In this document: piece after piece, positions 30,999-41,955 of the stretch
Numbering within the stretch: position 1 is the first letter of the stretch
Layout of the letters: every line of letters starts with the position of its first letter
Assembly (NCBI GenBank): GCA_046294265.1
Contig: JBKBKC010000007.1
Coordinates: 62,001 to 126,000 of the forward strand
Direction: 5' to 3'
Source of the DNA: JBKBKC01 sp046294265
Lineage (GTDB): Bacteria > Pseudomonadota > Alphaproteobacteria > Rhodobacterales > Rhodobacteraceae
Length of the DNA stretch: 64,000 nucleotides
Notes under the pieces: generated by a model
What the model was told of the DNA's origin: nothing
Seen by the model: the letters and a program-made list of their open reading frames with translations, nothing else
Databases searched by the model: none
Made by a program: the position numbers and the translations under genes

Positions 30999-31943
30999 AT
31001 GACCCCATCCGCCGACCGAACCCTGGCCGCCGCCCTGTTGATCCTGGGCTATGCGACAGTCATCGGATTTACGGACAATTTCGTGCGGGTGATCGCGGTG
31101 GAGGGCGGCCTGTGGCAGTTTCATGCCCTCCGCTCGGCCATGGTGGTGATCATGATCGGGGGGCTGGCGGCGATGGTGGGGCTTCGGCTTGTGCCCAACC
31201 GGCCCCGAGCGGTGCTGGCGCGGTCGCTGATCCACGGCTGCGCAATGCTGATCTATTTCGGAGCGCTGGCCTTTCTGCCGGTGGCGCAGGTCGCGGCGGG
31301 GCTGTTCACGGCACCGATTTTCGTCCTGCTGATCTCGCGTTTGGTCTATGGGCACCCGATCGGACCGGTGCGGGTGGCGGCGGTTGCGGTCGGGTTCATC
31401 GGCGTGGTGCTGGTGCTGGGCCCCGAGGCGTTGGCGGGGGCATCACTTGCCGCGGGGCTTCCGGTGGCGGCGGGCGTGCTCTATGCCTTGGGCAACATCG
31501 CCACGCGGGAATGGTGTGCAGGCGAAAGTGCCGTGGTGCTCACCGGCGGGTTCTTTGCCGTGCTCGGGCTCTTGGGCCTTGTGGGCATGGCGGTGCTCGC
31601 GGTCCTGCCGCTTCCGGTGGCCGATGGGGCGGCGGGGTTTGTCACGCGAGGCTGGGTCACGCCTTCGGGCACCTTCCTCGTCTGGACCACGGTTCAGGCG
31701 GCAGGGTCGATGATCGGCGTGGGCATGATGGTGCGCGCCTACCAGATCGCTGAGGCCAGCCGGGTGTCGGTGTTTGAATATGTCATCCTGCCCGCCTCGG
31801 CGATCTGGGCCTGGCTGATCTGGTCCGAGGTGCTGACGCCGCTTGCAATGGCAGGAATGGCCATGATCACGCTTGCGGGCCTGATGATCGCGGCGCGGGC
31901 GCGTCAGGTGTCCGTCCCGTCCCCGGTTGCCGCGCGCCAGTGA
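30999..31943 (+). CDS. EamA/DMT family permease
   Basis: A 314-residue inner-membrane protein with ten predicted membrane segments in two EamA repeats (first from AAALLILGYATVIGFTDNF, second from SLAAGLPVAAGVLYALGN). The ATG at 30999 has CCGGAGA upstream. DMT proteins export metabolites or amino acids; the substrate is unknown. Its 3' end overlaps convergent tdk by 40 bases, so the last 13 codons of each gene are shared on opposite strands. Confidence 0.85.
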   Translation: MTPSADRTLAAALLILGYATVIGFTDNFVRVIAVEGGLWQFHALRSAMVVIMIGGLAAMVGLRLVPNRPRAVLARSLIHGCAMLIYFGALAFLPVAQVAAGLFTAPIFVLLISRLVYGHPIGPVRVAAVAVGFIGVVLVLGPEALAGASLAAGLPVAAGVLYALGNIATREWCAGESAVVLTGGFFAVLGLLGLVGMAVLAVLPLPVADGAAGFVTRGWVTPSGTFLVWTTVQAAGSMIGVGMMVRAYQIAEASRVSVFEYVILPASAIWAWLIWSEVLTPLAMAGMAMITLAGLMIAARARQVSVPSPVAARQ

Positions 31944-32494
31944 CGGCGGCAGAGGCTCACGTAGGTTTCGTTGCCGCCGATCTGCACCTGCTCGCCTTCC
32001 GACAGCGCCCGCCCGTCGGGGCCGCGCCGGATGACCATGGTGGCCTTCTTGCCGCAATGGCAGATCGTGCGCACCTCGCGCATCTCGTCGGCCCAGGCCA
32101 GAAGGGCCGCCGAGCCGGGAAACAGCTCGCCCCGGAAATCCACGCGCAATCCATAGCACATGACCGGCACCGACAGGTCATCGACTGCGCGCGCGAGTTG
32201 CCAGACCTGCGGTTTCGACAGGAACTGCGCCTCGTCGATGAACACGCAGGCGATGGGGCCCGCCACCTGCCGGGCGGCGATCTTGGCGAACAGATCCTCG
32301 CCGGGGGCAAAGGTATCGGCCGCCTCGCCGATCCCGATGCGGCTCGCGATGCGCCCCGCGCCGGCGCGGGCGTCGAACTGAGCGGTGACCAGATAGGTCT
32401 GCATGCCCCCCTCGCGGTAATTGTGCGAGGCCTGCAACAGAGCGGTCGATTTGCCCGCGTTCATCGTGGAATAGTGGAAGTAGAGCTTTGCCAT
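31904..32494 (-). CDS. tdk: Thymidine kinase
   Basis: Phosphorylates thymidine to dTMP with ATP. 196 residues from the ATG at 32494. The P-loop is STMNAGKSTALLQA, the Walker B and catalytic Glu region is VFIDEAQFL, and the thymidine lasso follows YGLRVDFRGELFPGS. The Zn-binding Cys and His are in TICHCGKKAT and SLCRRHW. Complements the salvage genes at 22-26.5 kb by a separate route. Overlaps the EamA gene at the 3' end. Confidence 0.95.
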   Translation of the reverse strand: MAKLYFHYSTMNAGKSTALLQASHNYREGGMQTYLVTAQFDARAGAGRIASRIGIGEAADTFAPGEDLFAKIAARQVAGPIACVFIDEAQFLSKPQVWQLARAVDDLSVPVMCYGLRVDFRGELFPGSAALLAWADEMREVRTICHCGKKATMVIRRGPDGRALSEGEQVQIGGNETYVSLCRRHWRAATGDGTDT

Positions 32495-32761
32495 ACGCGC
32501 ACCTAGCAACTTCGCTCCGAGGCGCGCAAGCGGCAGGAGAACGTCGCGGGGCGCGCGAGGGACAAGCCTCGCGCCACCCCGCATCACTGGTTACCCCACC
32601 ATACCGCAGCCTTGGCTGCGCGCGGCCAGCACGGCTGCGCGGAAAGGTTCGCCGTGCCATGGCCGCACCCTTGGCAGCACCACGACGGAACCCCTACACC
32701 CGGCGCTGGGGACGCCGGACACTCGTTACCCGGCACCACGGCTGCGGTGCCGTGATTGTGG

Positions 32762-33295
32762 ATGACAAAGTTTGAGCGTCCGATTAACGGGAAAAAATTG
32801 TTGCGATTACAAATATTCTGGACCGGAGGCATACTGGGCGTCGCCCTTTATCCGAGAAAGGACGCCAAGGCACTGGTCAGGGACGCGGGAATCGAAACCG
32901 CCTGCATACGGACTGGCAGATCCACGGCCACGTTGGGGCGGAATTGCGCGGATGCGGCGGAACATGCTGGCGGGTTCACGCTCACCTGCGTGGTGACGGC
33001 GCCGGTGACCGCGGCCCGGTTTCCACTTGCCATCTCTTCCCTCGCCGATTGGCGTGGCATCTTGATGTTCGATGACAAAGAGCACCGGGATGCCCAGTCC
33101 AGCGGCATCAATGAGGATGTGGTGGCGCTGGTCCACCGGTTCGACATCCTGATGGCAGAAACCGCTTCGGCAATTTCGGACGGCCGCATCCTTTATCAAC
33201 GGGGCGAAGAGGGTTTTGCGCGAAACGCTGGCGATCTCCACGAGGCGCTGATGATGATGATGAAGCTGAACCTGCAGGATGAGGCGGCCACCTGA
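32762..33295 (+). CDS. Uncharacterised protein
   Basis: A 177-residue frame that I do not recognise. Its 3' half has the G/C-rich third positions usual here (SSGINEDVVALVHRFDILMAE, RILYQRGEEGFARNAGDLHE), so translation is likely, but the first 60 codons are A/T-richer and lack a Shine-Dalgarno site. The ATG at 32762 or a TTG at 32756 is provisional, and the real start may be lower down. A hairpin with CGGCACC/GGTGCCG arms stands at 32731-32752. It could be a lineage-restricted gene or a degraded one. Confidence 0.45.
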   Translation: MTKFERPINGKKLLRLQIFWTGGILGVALYPRKDAKALVRDAGIETACIRTGRSTATLGRNCADAAEHAGGFTLTCVVTAPVTAARFPLAISSLADWRGILMFDDKEHRDAQSSGINEDVVALVHRFDILMAETASAISDGRILYQRGEEGFARNAGDLHEALMMMMKLNLQDEAAT

Positions 33296-33315
33296 CGGGG
33301 GCCGCCTAGACGGCT

Positions 33316-34647
33316 TCAGCCGCGCCCGCCCTTTTGCGCGGGGCGCGGGCCGCGCGGGGTGGATTGCCCTCCCGCATGGCCACCTGCACCGGGTTTCGCG
33401 GCGGGACGGCCTGCCGGTTTGCCTTGCGGCTTGCCCTGCGGGCGGGCGGGTCGGCCCTGGCCCTGCGGGCGGCCACGGCCCCCCATGGGCTTCGGTGCTG
33501 CCGCCACCACATCCGCGGCCCAGGGCGCACCGCCGATCACCGGCAGCGGTTTCTTCAACAGCTTCTCGATGGCCTGCAACTCACCCATCTCGGCGGGCGC
33601 GCAGAAAGCGACCGCCGTGCCTTCCGCCCCCGCCCGCGCCGTGCGGCCGATACGGTGGACATAGTTTTCCGGCACGTTGGGCATGTCGTAGTTATAGACG
33701 TGCCGGACGGTCGGAATGTCGATCCCCCGCGCCGCAACATCGGTCGCCACCAGCACGTCAAGCTGGCCGTTCCGGAATTCGGTCAGCACACGGTCGCGGT
33801 TGTTCTGGCTCTTGTTGCCATGGATCGCGCCCACCTTGAAGCCCCAGGCATCGAGAAGCTTGGTCAGCTTGTCCGACCCGTGCTTGGTGCGCCCGAACAC
33901 CAGCGCCTGCTCGCCGGGGTGTTTCAGCAGGTAGGACTCCAAGAGCTTCGCCTTGTCGCCCTGCGGGGTGTAGTGGACGCCCTGCACGATCTTCTCGATG
34001 GGTTTGGCGGGCGGCGCCACCTGCACCCGGATGGGATCGCGCAGGTAGGTATCGGCGATCTCCTCGATGTCCTTGGGCATGGTGGCGCTGAACAGCATCG
34101 TCTGGCGCTTTTGCGGGATATGCTTGGCGATGCGGCGCAGGGAGTGGATGAAGCCCATGTCCAGCATGTGGTCGGCCTCGTCCAGCACCAGATAGGCGCA
34201 TTTCTCAAGGGATACGTCGCCCCGCTCCAGCAGGTCGATCAGGCGGCCGGGGGTGGCCACCAGCACGTCGGTGCCTTTCGACAGGGCGTGGGCCTGCTTG
34301 ATCAGCGAGGCGCCGCCCACCACCATCGTCACCTTGACGGCGGTGCCCTTGGTGAAGGTTTCCAGGTTGTCCTTGATCTGCAGCGTCAGCTCGCGCGTCG
34401 GCGCCAGGATCAGCGCCCGAACGTGGCGCGGCCCCGGCGGGTGGCCGAGGTCGAGGATGCGGTGCAGAAGCGGCAGGCCAAAGGCCGCGGTCTTGCCGGT
34501 GCCGGTCTGCGCCAGCCCCATCAGGTCGCGCCCCGCCATGATATGCGGGATTGCCTGCGCCTGGATCGGCGTGGGCATCTTCAGGTTGGTCTTTTCGAGG
34601 GCGGACAGAAGCCGCGGAGACAGGCCGAGATCGGCGAAAGTCGTCAT
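33316..34647 (-). CDS. DEAD-box RNA helicase, RhlE type
   Basis: An ATP-dependent RNA helicase of 443 residues, acting in ribosome assembly and cold or stress adaptation. The ATG at 34647 starts MTTFADLGLSPRLLSALEKT; five extra residues are possible. Motifs in order: Q motif TPIQAQAIP, Walker A AQTGTGKT, DEAD in VLDEADHMLDMGF, SAT, and the RecA2 motif HRIGRTARAG. The final 60 residues are Gly/Arg/Pro/Gln-rich (RPAGRPAAKPGAGG), a typical disordered RNA-binding tail. Its 5' side faces the G-rich leader at 34.8 kb. Confidence 0.93.
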   Translation of the reverse strand: MTTFADLGLSPRLLSALEKTNLKMPTPIQAQAIPHIMAGRDLMGLAQTGTGKTAAFGLPLLHRILDLGHPPGPRHVRALILAPTRELTLQIKDNLETFTKGTAVKVTMVVGGASLIKQAHALSKGTDVLVATPGRLIDLLERGDVSLEKCAYLVLDEADHMLDMGFIHSLRRIAKHIPQKRQTMLFSATMPKDIEEIADTYLRDPIRVQVAPPAKPIEKIVQGVHYTPQGDKAKLLESYLLKHPGEQALVFGRTKHGSDKLTKLLDAWGFKVGAIHGNKSQNNRDRVLTEFRNGQLDVLVATDVAARGIDIPTVRHVYNYDMPNVPENYVHRIGRTARAGAEGTAVAFCAPAEMGELQAIEKLLKKPLPVIGGAPWAADVVAAAPKPMGGRGRPQGQGRPARPQGKPQGKPAGRPAAKPGAGGHAGGQSTPRGPRPAQKGGRG

Positions 34648-34999
34648 GGGAACCCCATACATGCGTGGTCGCGCCCGGCCCTCGGCCCCGGCGGATGCCG
34701 CTGCCCGTGCCTGCGCGGGAACCCTCGCGTGATGATGGGAACCTATGTCCGGGCCTTCAGGTGCTCACGCGGCACGGGCTTCGGATAGTGCGGAGATGGC
34801 GGGTTTGCGGGTGGGTGTCAAGGGGGGATGGGGGTGTCCCACGGTGGGACAGGTTGCGGGGTGTTTGAAATCAAGGGGTTGGGTGGGGGGTGTTAAGGGG
34901 TTGTTAGGGGTTGGAGCGTGAAACCAGACACACAGCCGAAATTGACCGACACGGATGGAGCCGTGGTGTTGGGCAAGGAGGAAGACGAAGGATCATGAC
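34648..34999. promoter_or_regulatory. G-rich leader with 17-bp palindrome
   Basis: This 352-base gap lies between divergent rhlE-type and RHH genes. TGTCCCAC-G-GTGGGACA (34835-34851) is a perfect palindrome found again with one change at 54862-54878. Downstream, G tracts at 34875-34878, 34881-34883, 34885-34890, 34897-34900 and 34907-34910 separated by short loops could form a G-quadruplex on the plus strand. No gene is supported in the gap. Confidence 0.5.
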
Positions 35000-35212
35000 T
35001 TGAAAGCGCGTGTATCCCTGAACCTGCCCCAATCCTTGAAAAAGGCGGCCGAGGACTTTGCGGCCAAGGATGGTGTGTCGGTGAACCAGTTCATCGCGCT
35101 GGCGCTGGCCGAGAAGATCGGGGCGCGGGGGGCGGCGGAGTTCTTCGAGGAACGAGGTCGGAACGGCGACCCTGCGCGGGCGATCGCCTTTCTGGAGGGG
35201 CGGCCGGAGTGA
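35000..35212 (+). CDS. Ribbon-helix-helix (HicB-like) antitoxin-type protein, orphan
   Basis: A 70-residue protein beginning LKARVSLNLPQSLKKAAEDF at a TTG (35000) with GAAGGA upstream; a longer frame opens at an ATG at 34955, and the in-frame codons directly before the TTG read RKTKDHD, where a single base change from AGG to ATG at 34979 would make a better start. The segment VSVNQFIALALAEKIG is the Arc/MetJ ribbon-helix-helix core seen in HicB- and CopG-type antitoxins, which bind DNA as dimers. No HicA or other toxin gene adjoins it on the same strand. It may autoregulate through the nearby palindrome; that is inference. Confidence 0.7.
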   Translation: MKARVSLNLPQSLKKAAEDFAAKDGVSVNQFIALALAEKIGARGAAEFFEERGRNGDPARAIAFLEGRPE

Positions 35213-35235
35213 GGGGGGCGCAGATGATGTGCGCC

Positions 35236-35859
35236 CTACGCTTGCTGAGAGGTGGCCTCTAAAACGAAGGCCTCATATAGCTCTTGGGCGGCAGCGATAT
35301 CGCCAATAGCGGCCTGATGGATGATCGAAAGCATTAATTGAGACCCAGGCACGATCTGTGCCACGTCTATTCTAGCAGCATCGAAATCAGGGTCGGTCTC
35401 AAACTCTACATTTACCACCCACCACTTGTCAATCTTTACAATTAAATCAACCAAGATCGGGAACAACCGCTCAAAGTCTGGATTCTTTCGGCCAGAAATA
35501 ATTTCGTTGAGCTCATGCGCGAATATGTTCCGGGCGTCAGTGCATTCCTTAATCTGGTCCTTGTCTTTCTGGTCGATGGCCGACACTTGCTCCAACCAAA
35601 CCAGAGAAGCTCGCCACACGTCCTTTCTGCCCTTTGGATCGAGCGAAAGAACTTTTTCTTCATATGCTGGGCTGTACTTGATTCCGCGCTCATCAAATCC
35701 GATGAGATAGAAGTCGCGAAGTCGAGACTTTACTGCAGTCTGGAGCATCTCATGGGCAACAAGAAACAGAGAAGCAGCAAGCATTCTGTGTCGCAAAGTT
35801 TCCGGGTTGAGAAACTCTTTCCAATGAACGAAGCTATCAGTCGTAGTCGAGTGGACCAA
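35236..35859 (-). CDS. Uncharacterised protein with HEPN-like RxxxxH motif
   Basis: A 207-residue protein of distinctly lower GC than its neighbours, with more A/T-ending codons, a sign of recent acquisition. The start is proposed at a TTG at 35859 (GGGAG upstream), because the open frame beyond it to 35970 just reads the hairpin cluster. Helical throughout. CTDARNIFAHELNEI holds R110-x4-H115, the RX4-6H pattern of HEPN ribonuclease-type domains, preceded by acidic and basic helices. The family call is an inference from that motif only. It lies convergent to the RHH gene, 24 bases apart. Confidence 0.55.
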   Translation of the reverse strand: MVHSTTTDSFVHWKEFLNPETLRHRMLAASLFLVAHEMLQTAVKSRLRDFYLIGFDERGIKYSPAYEEKVLSLDPKGRKDVWRASLVWLEQVSAIDQKDKDQIKECTDARNIFAHELNEIISGRKNPDFERLFPILVDLIVKIDKWWVVNVEFETDPDFDAARIDVAQIVPGSQLMLSIIHQAAIGDIAAAQELYEAFVLEATSQQA

Positions 35860-35884
35860 AATCGTACTCCCTGACCGCCCCCCC

Positions 35885-35959
35885 GCCCGCGAAGGCTTTC
35901 GCGGGCGTTCGCGCCTGAAAACGCTCCACCGGAGCGTTTTCGCCCCGGCAAAGCCGGGG
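35885..35959. repeat. Three adjacent perfect hairpins
   Basis: Hairpin 1 has GCCCGCGAA/TTCGCGGGC arms (35885-35906). Hairpin 2 has 11-base GAAAACGCTCC/GGAGCGTTTTC arms (35917-35941). Hairpin 3 has CCCCGGC/GCCGGGG arms (35943-35959) around AAA. They stand seven bases after the carB stop in carB's direction, so a terminator or mRNA 3' stabiliser role is likely. Confidence 0.75.
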
Positions 35960-35966
35960 TCGGCGC

Positions 35967-39296
<3,330 letters not shown>

Positions 39297-39437
39297 GGGT
39301 GGCCCCCCGGGCTATGGCGGTCTGGCGGCAAATTGACGGCGTTATAGAGGGGCAGGCGGGGGGCGCAAGGGCGCAAGGGGGCTGTGCGGACGCCCCGCCG
39401 GCCCTATCTGGCGCGATGGGTCAACGGGAGCGGGCGC

Positions 39438-40097
39438 ATGACACAAGCGGTGGTGGCGACGCAGGCGGGCAGGGGGCGGCTTTGGGCGGAATGGGGTGCA
39501 TTCTTTCTGGGTCTGCCGCTGGTGATTGCGCTGTTCCTGCCGCCTTCGGCGATGTTTGCCGCGCTATTCACGGCGACGGCGTTGGGGATTGCGCTGCTGC
39601 ACCTCACGCCTGGGTTCCGCTGGGGCGATCTGGTGCGGGGCGGGGTGGAGTGGCGGGCGGTGGCGGTCTTTGCGGCGGTGACGCTGGCGACGGCCCTTGT
39701 GGTGTCCTGGGTGACGACGGCGGGGCGGCCGCTGGCCTTTGCCACCGCCAATCCGGGGCTGCTGGTGATGATCCTGATCCTCTATCCGGTCTTGTCGGCG
39801 CTGCCGCAGGAGGTGGTGTTCCGGCCGCTGTTCTTTCGCCGCTATGGCGCCATCCTGCCGGGGGGCTGGCCGGGGATCGCGCTGAACGCGGCGGTCTTTT
39901 CCTTTGCGCATCTGATGTACTGGTCCTGGATCGTGGCGGGCATGACCTTTTTCGGCGGGCTGGCCTTTGCCTGGGCCTATGAGCGTCGCGGGTCCTTCGC
40001 GTTGGCGGTGGTTCTGCATGCGGTCGCGGGGCAAATCGTGTTCGCGCTGGGGCTGGGCATGTTCTTTTATTCGGGCAATGTCGAACGGCCGTTCTAG
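39438..40097 (+). CDS. CPBP (CAAX-like) intramembrane protease family protein
   Basis: A 219-residue protein with six to seven membrane helices, starting at an ATG at 39438 (a GGGAGCGGG stretch lies upstream). The CPBP signatures are LPQEVVFRPLFFRRYG (motif 1), FSFAHLMYWSW (motif 2 His), and LAVVLHAVAGQ (motif 3 His). Motif 1 has Gln-Glu where the family usually has Glu-Glu; the second Glu and the Arg are kept. Such proteins act as proteases or bacteriocin-immunity-like proteins; substrates are unknown. Confidence 0.85.
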   Translation: MTQAVVATQAGRGRLWAEWGAFFLGLPLVIALFLPPSAMFAALFTATALGIALLHLTPGFRWGDLVRGGVEWRAVAVFAAVTLATALVVSWVTTAGRPLAFATANPGLLVMILILYPVLSALPQEVVFRPLFFRRYGAILPGGWPGIALNAAVFSFAHLMYWSWIVAGMTFFGGLAFAWAYERRGSFALAVVLHAVAGQIVFALGLGMFFYSGNVERPF

Positions 40098-40169
40098 GGT
40101 GGCGTTTCCGCCGCTTGCCGGGGGTGACCCTGCGTGTCAGATGCGTCTGGTGCAAGGCGGGGGCGGCGC

Positions 40170-41273
40170 GTGATTTTACTCGAGGCGGGACCGGGCGGGA
40201 TTCCGGTGCGGTTCGCCGCCCCGCGCGAGGTCGTGGCGGCCTGGGAGGCGGACGAGGTGGCCCCGTCACTGGCGCGGCTGGATGCGGCGCGGGCCGCAGG
40301 GCTGTGGGTTGCGGGCTACGTCGCCTATGAGGCGGGCTATGCGCTGGAGCCCCGGCTGTTGCCGCTGATGCCCGAGGGCCGCGAGGGGCCCTTGCTGGCT
40401 TTTGGCATTTTTGACGCACCGCAGGCCTTTGAGACGCCCGGCGGAGAGGTGCTGTTGACCGAGGCCAAGCCGCTGGTGTCGCGCGCGGCCTATGGAAAGG
40501 CGTTCCGGCGGATTGCCGACTGGACCCGCGCGGGCGATTGCTATCAGGTCAACCTGACCTTCCCGATGGCCGCACGGGTCGAGGGGGGGGCTGGCGCCCT
40601 CTATGCCGCTTTGGCCGCGCGGGGGGCGGTGGGGCAGGGCGGGCTGGTCGATCTGGGGGTGGGGCCTGCGGTGGTGTCACGCTCGCCGGAGGTGTTCTTT
40701 GCGGTCAGGGGAGGGGTGATCCGCGCCCGCCCGATGAAGGGCACGGCTCCGAGGGGGGAAAGCCCGGAAGAGGATGCCCGGCTGTCCAGAAACCTGTTCG
40801 AATCCGTCAAGGCACGGGCAGAAAACCTCATGATCGTGGATCTGCTGCGCAATGATATTGGCAGGATTTCACAGGTGGGGTCGGTGGCCGTGCCGGAGCT
40901 TTACGCCGTGGAGGCGTTTCCCACGGTGCATCAGATGTCATCGACCGTCACGGGTCGGCTGCTGGGGCGGCCTGGTCTGGCGGGACTGATGGCGGCGCTC
41001 TTTCCCTGCGGGTCGGTGACGGGCGCGCCGAAGATCCGCGCCATGGAGATCATCCGCGCGGTGGAGCCGCATCCGCGCGGGGCCTATTGCGGGGCGATCG
41101 GATGGATGGCGCCGGACGGTGACGCGGCCTTCAGCGTGGCGATCCGCACCGTCAGCCTGTGGCCGGGCGGGCGGGCGGTGTTCGGCGTGGGCGGCGGGGT
41201 TGTCGTGGATTCCACTGCGGACGGGGAATGGGAGGAGGCGCTGTGGAAGGCCCGTTTCGCCGCACCGATCTGA
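40170..41273 (+). CDS. pabB: Aminodeoxychorismate synthase component I
   Basis: Converts chorismate and ammonia to aminodeoxychorismate for folate. 367 residues from the GTG at 40170 (VILLEAGPGG); a GTG at 40134 would add 12 residues. The chorismate-binding domain shows YQVNLTFPM, RPMKGTAPRG (catalytic lysine in the PIKGT motif), LLRNDIGRIS and FPCGSVTGAPKIRAM. It is shorter than anthranilate synthase TrpE and lacks its tryptophan-binding motif. It overlaps the class IV aminotransferase by 31 bases, a common pabB-pabC arrangement. Confidence 0.9.
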   Translation: MILLEAGPGGIPVRFAAPREVVAAWEADEVAPSLARLDAARAAGLWVAGYVAYEAGYALEPRLLPLMPEGREGPLLAFGIFDAPQAFETPGGEVLLTEAKPLVSRAAYGKAFRRIADWTRAGDCYQVNLTFPMAARVEGGAGALYAALAARGAVGQGGLVDLGVGPAVVSRSPEVFFAVRGGVIRARPMKGTAPRGESPEEDARLSRNLFESVKARAENLMIVDLLRNDIGRISQVGSVAVPELYAVEAFPTVHQMSSTVTGRLLGRPGLAGLMAALFPCGSVTGAPKIRAMEIIRAVEPHPRGAYCGAIGWMAPDGDAAFSVAIRTVSLWPGGRAVFGVGGGVVVDSTADGEWEEALWKARFAAPI

Positions 41274-41887
41274 CTGAACCAGACCTCGCGCTGATCGAGA
41301 CGATGCTGTGGGATGGCACGGTCTTTCCGCGGCTGGCGGGACATATGACGCGGCTGGAGGGGGCGGCGGCGCGGTTCGGCTGGCCATGCGATGCGGGGGG
41401 GGTGAAGACCGTGCTGCAAGGTGCCGTGACGCAGGGTCAGGCCGCGCGGGTGCGGCTGACGCTGGCAGCGGGCGGGGTGGTGGCGGTGGCGGTGGCGGGG
41501 CTGCCCGCGTCCCCGCCGGTCTGGCGGCTGGGGCTGGCAGGGGTGCGGCTGATGTCGGGCGATCCCTGGCTGGGCGTGAAATCGACGCGACGGGCGGGCT
41601 ATGACGCGGGCCGGGCGGCGATGGCGGCGGATCTGGACGAGGTGGTGTTCCTGAACGAGCGGGGCGAGGTCTGCGACGGGTCGATCACCACGGTGTTCTT
41701 TGACGCAGGTGCCGGGCTTTGCACGCCGCCGCGGTCATCGGGCCTGTTGCCGGGGGTGCTGCGGGCGGGGATGCTGGCCGAGGGGCGGTGCCGCGAGGCG
41801 GTGCTGGTGGCGGCAGACCTGGGCCGGGTCCGGCTCTGGGTAGGCAACGCGCTTCGGGGGCTGATGCCGGCCCTCTGGCGGGGCTGA
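41243..41887 (+). CDS. Aminotransferase class IV, probable 4-amino-4-deoxychorismate lyase
   Basis: A 214-residue PLP enzyme that probably completes para-aminobenzoate formation by releasing pyruvate from aminodeoxychorismate. The GTG start at 41243 has GGGAGGAGG upstream, inside pabB. The PLP lysine is in LGVKSTRRAGYD and the phosphate-binding region is FLNERGEVCDGSITTVFF, where Asp replaces the Glu usually found before GS. The context with pabB supports the PabC role, but the residue difference leaves room for another class IV activity. Confidence 0.8.
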   Translation: MEGPFRRTDLTEPDLALIETMLWDGTVFPRLAGHMTRLEGAAARFGWPCDAGGVKTVLQGAVTQGQAARVRLTLAAGGVVAVAVAGLPASPPVWRLGLAGVRLMSGDPWLGVKSTRRAGYDAGRAAMAADLDEVVFLNERGEVCDGSITTVFFDAGAGLCTPPRSSGLLPGVLRAGMLAEGRCREAVLVAADLGRVRLWVGNALRGLMPALWRG

Positions 41888-41931
41888 GGCGGCGCAGGGG
41901 GGCGTTGCCCCCCGGCCTGCGGCCTCCCCCC

Positions 41932-41955
41932 AGGGTATTTGGTCAAGGAGAGGAT
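41932..41955 (+). repeat. Interspersed GGGTATTTGG element
   Basis: CAGGGTATTTGGTCAAGGAGAGG is preceded by a GC-rich stretch with C and G runs. It ends at the hemC stop codon, a position like that of the copy beside the P450 gene. Confidence 0.65.

Noticed and set aside
34835..34851. PpsR/CrtJ site (TGT-N12-ACA)
   Set aside because: The copy has TGT-N11-ACA, one base short of the consensus, and no photosynthesis genes are nearby.
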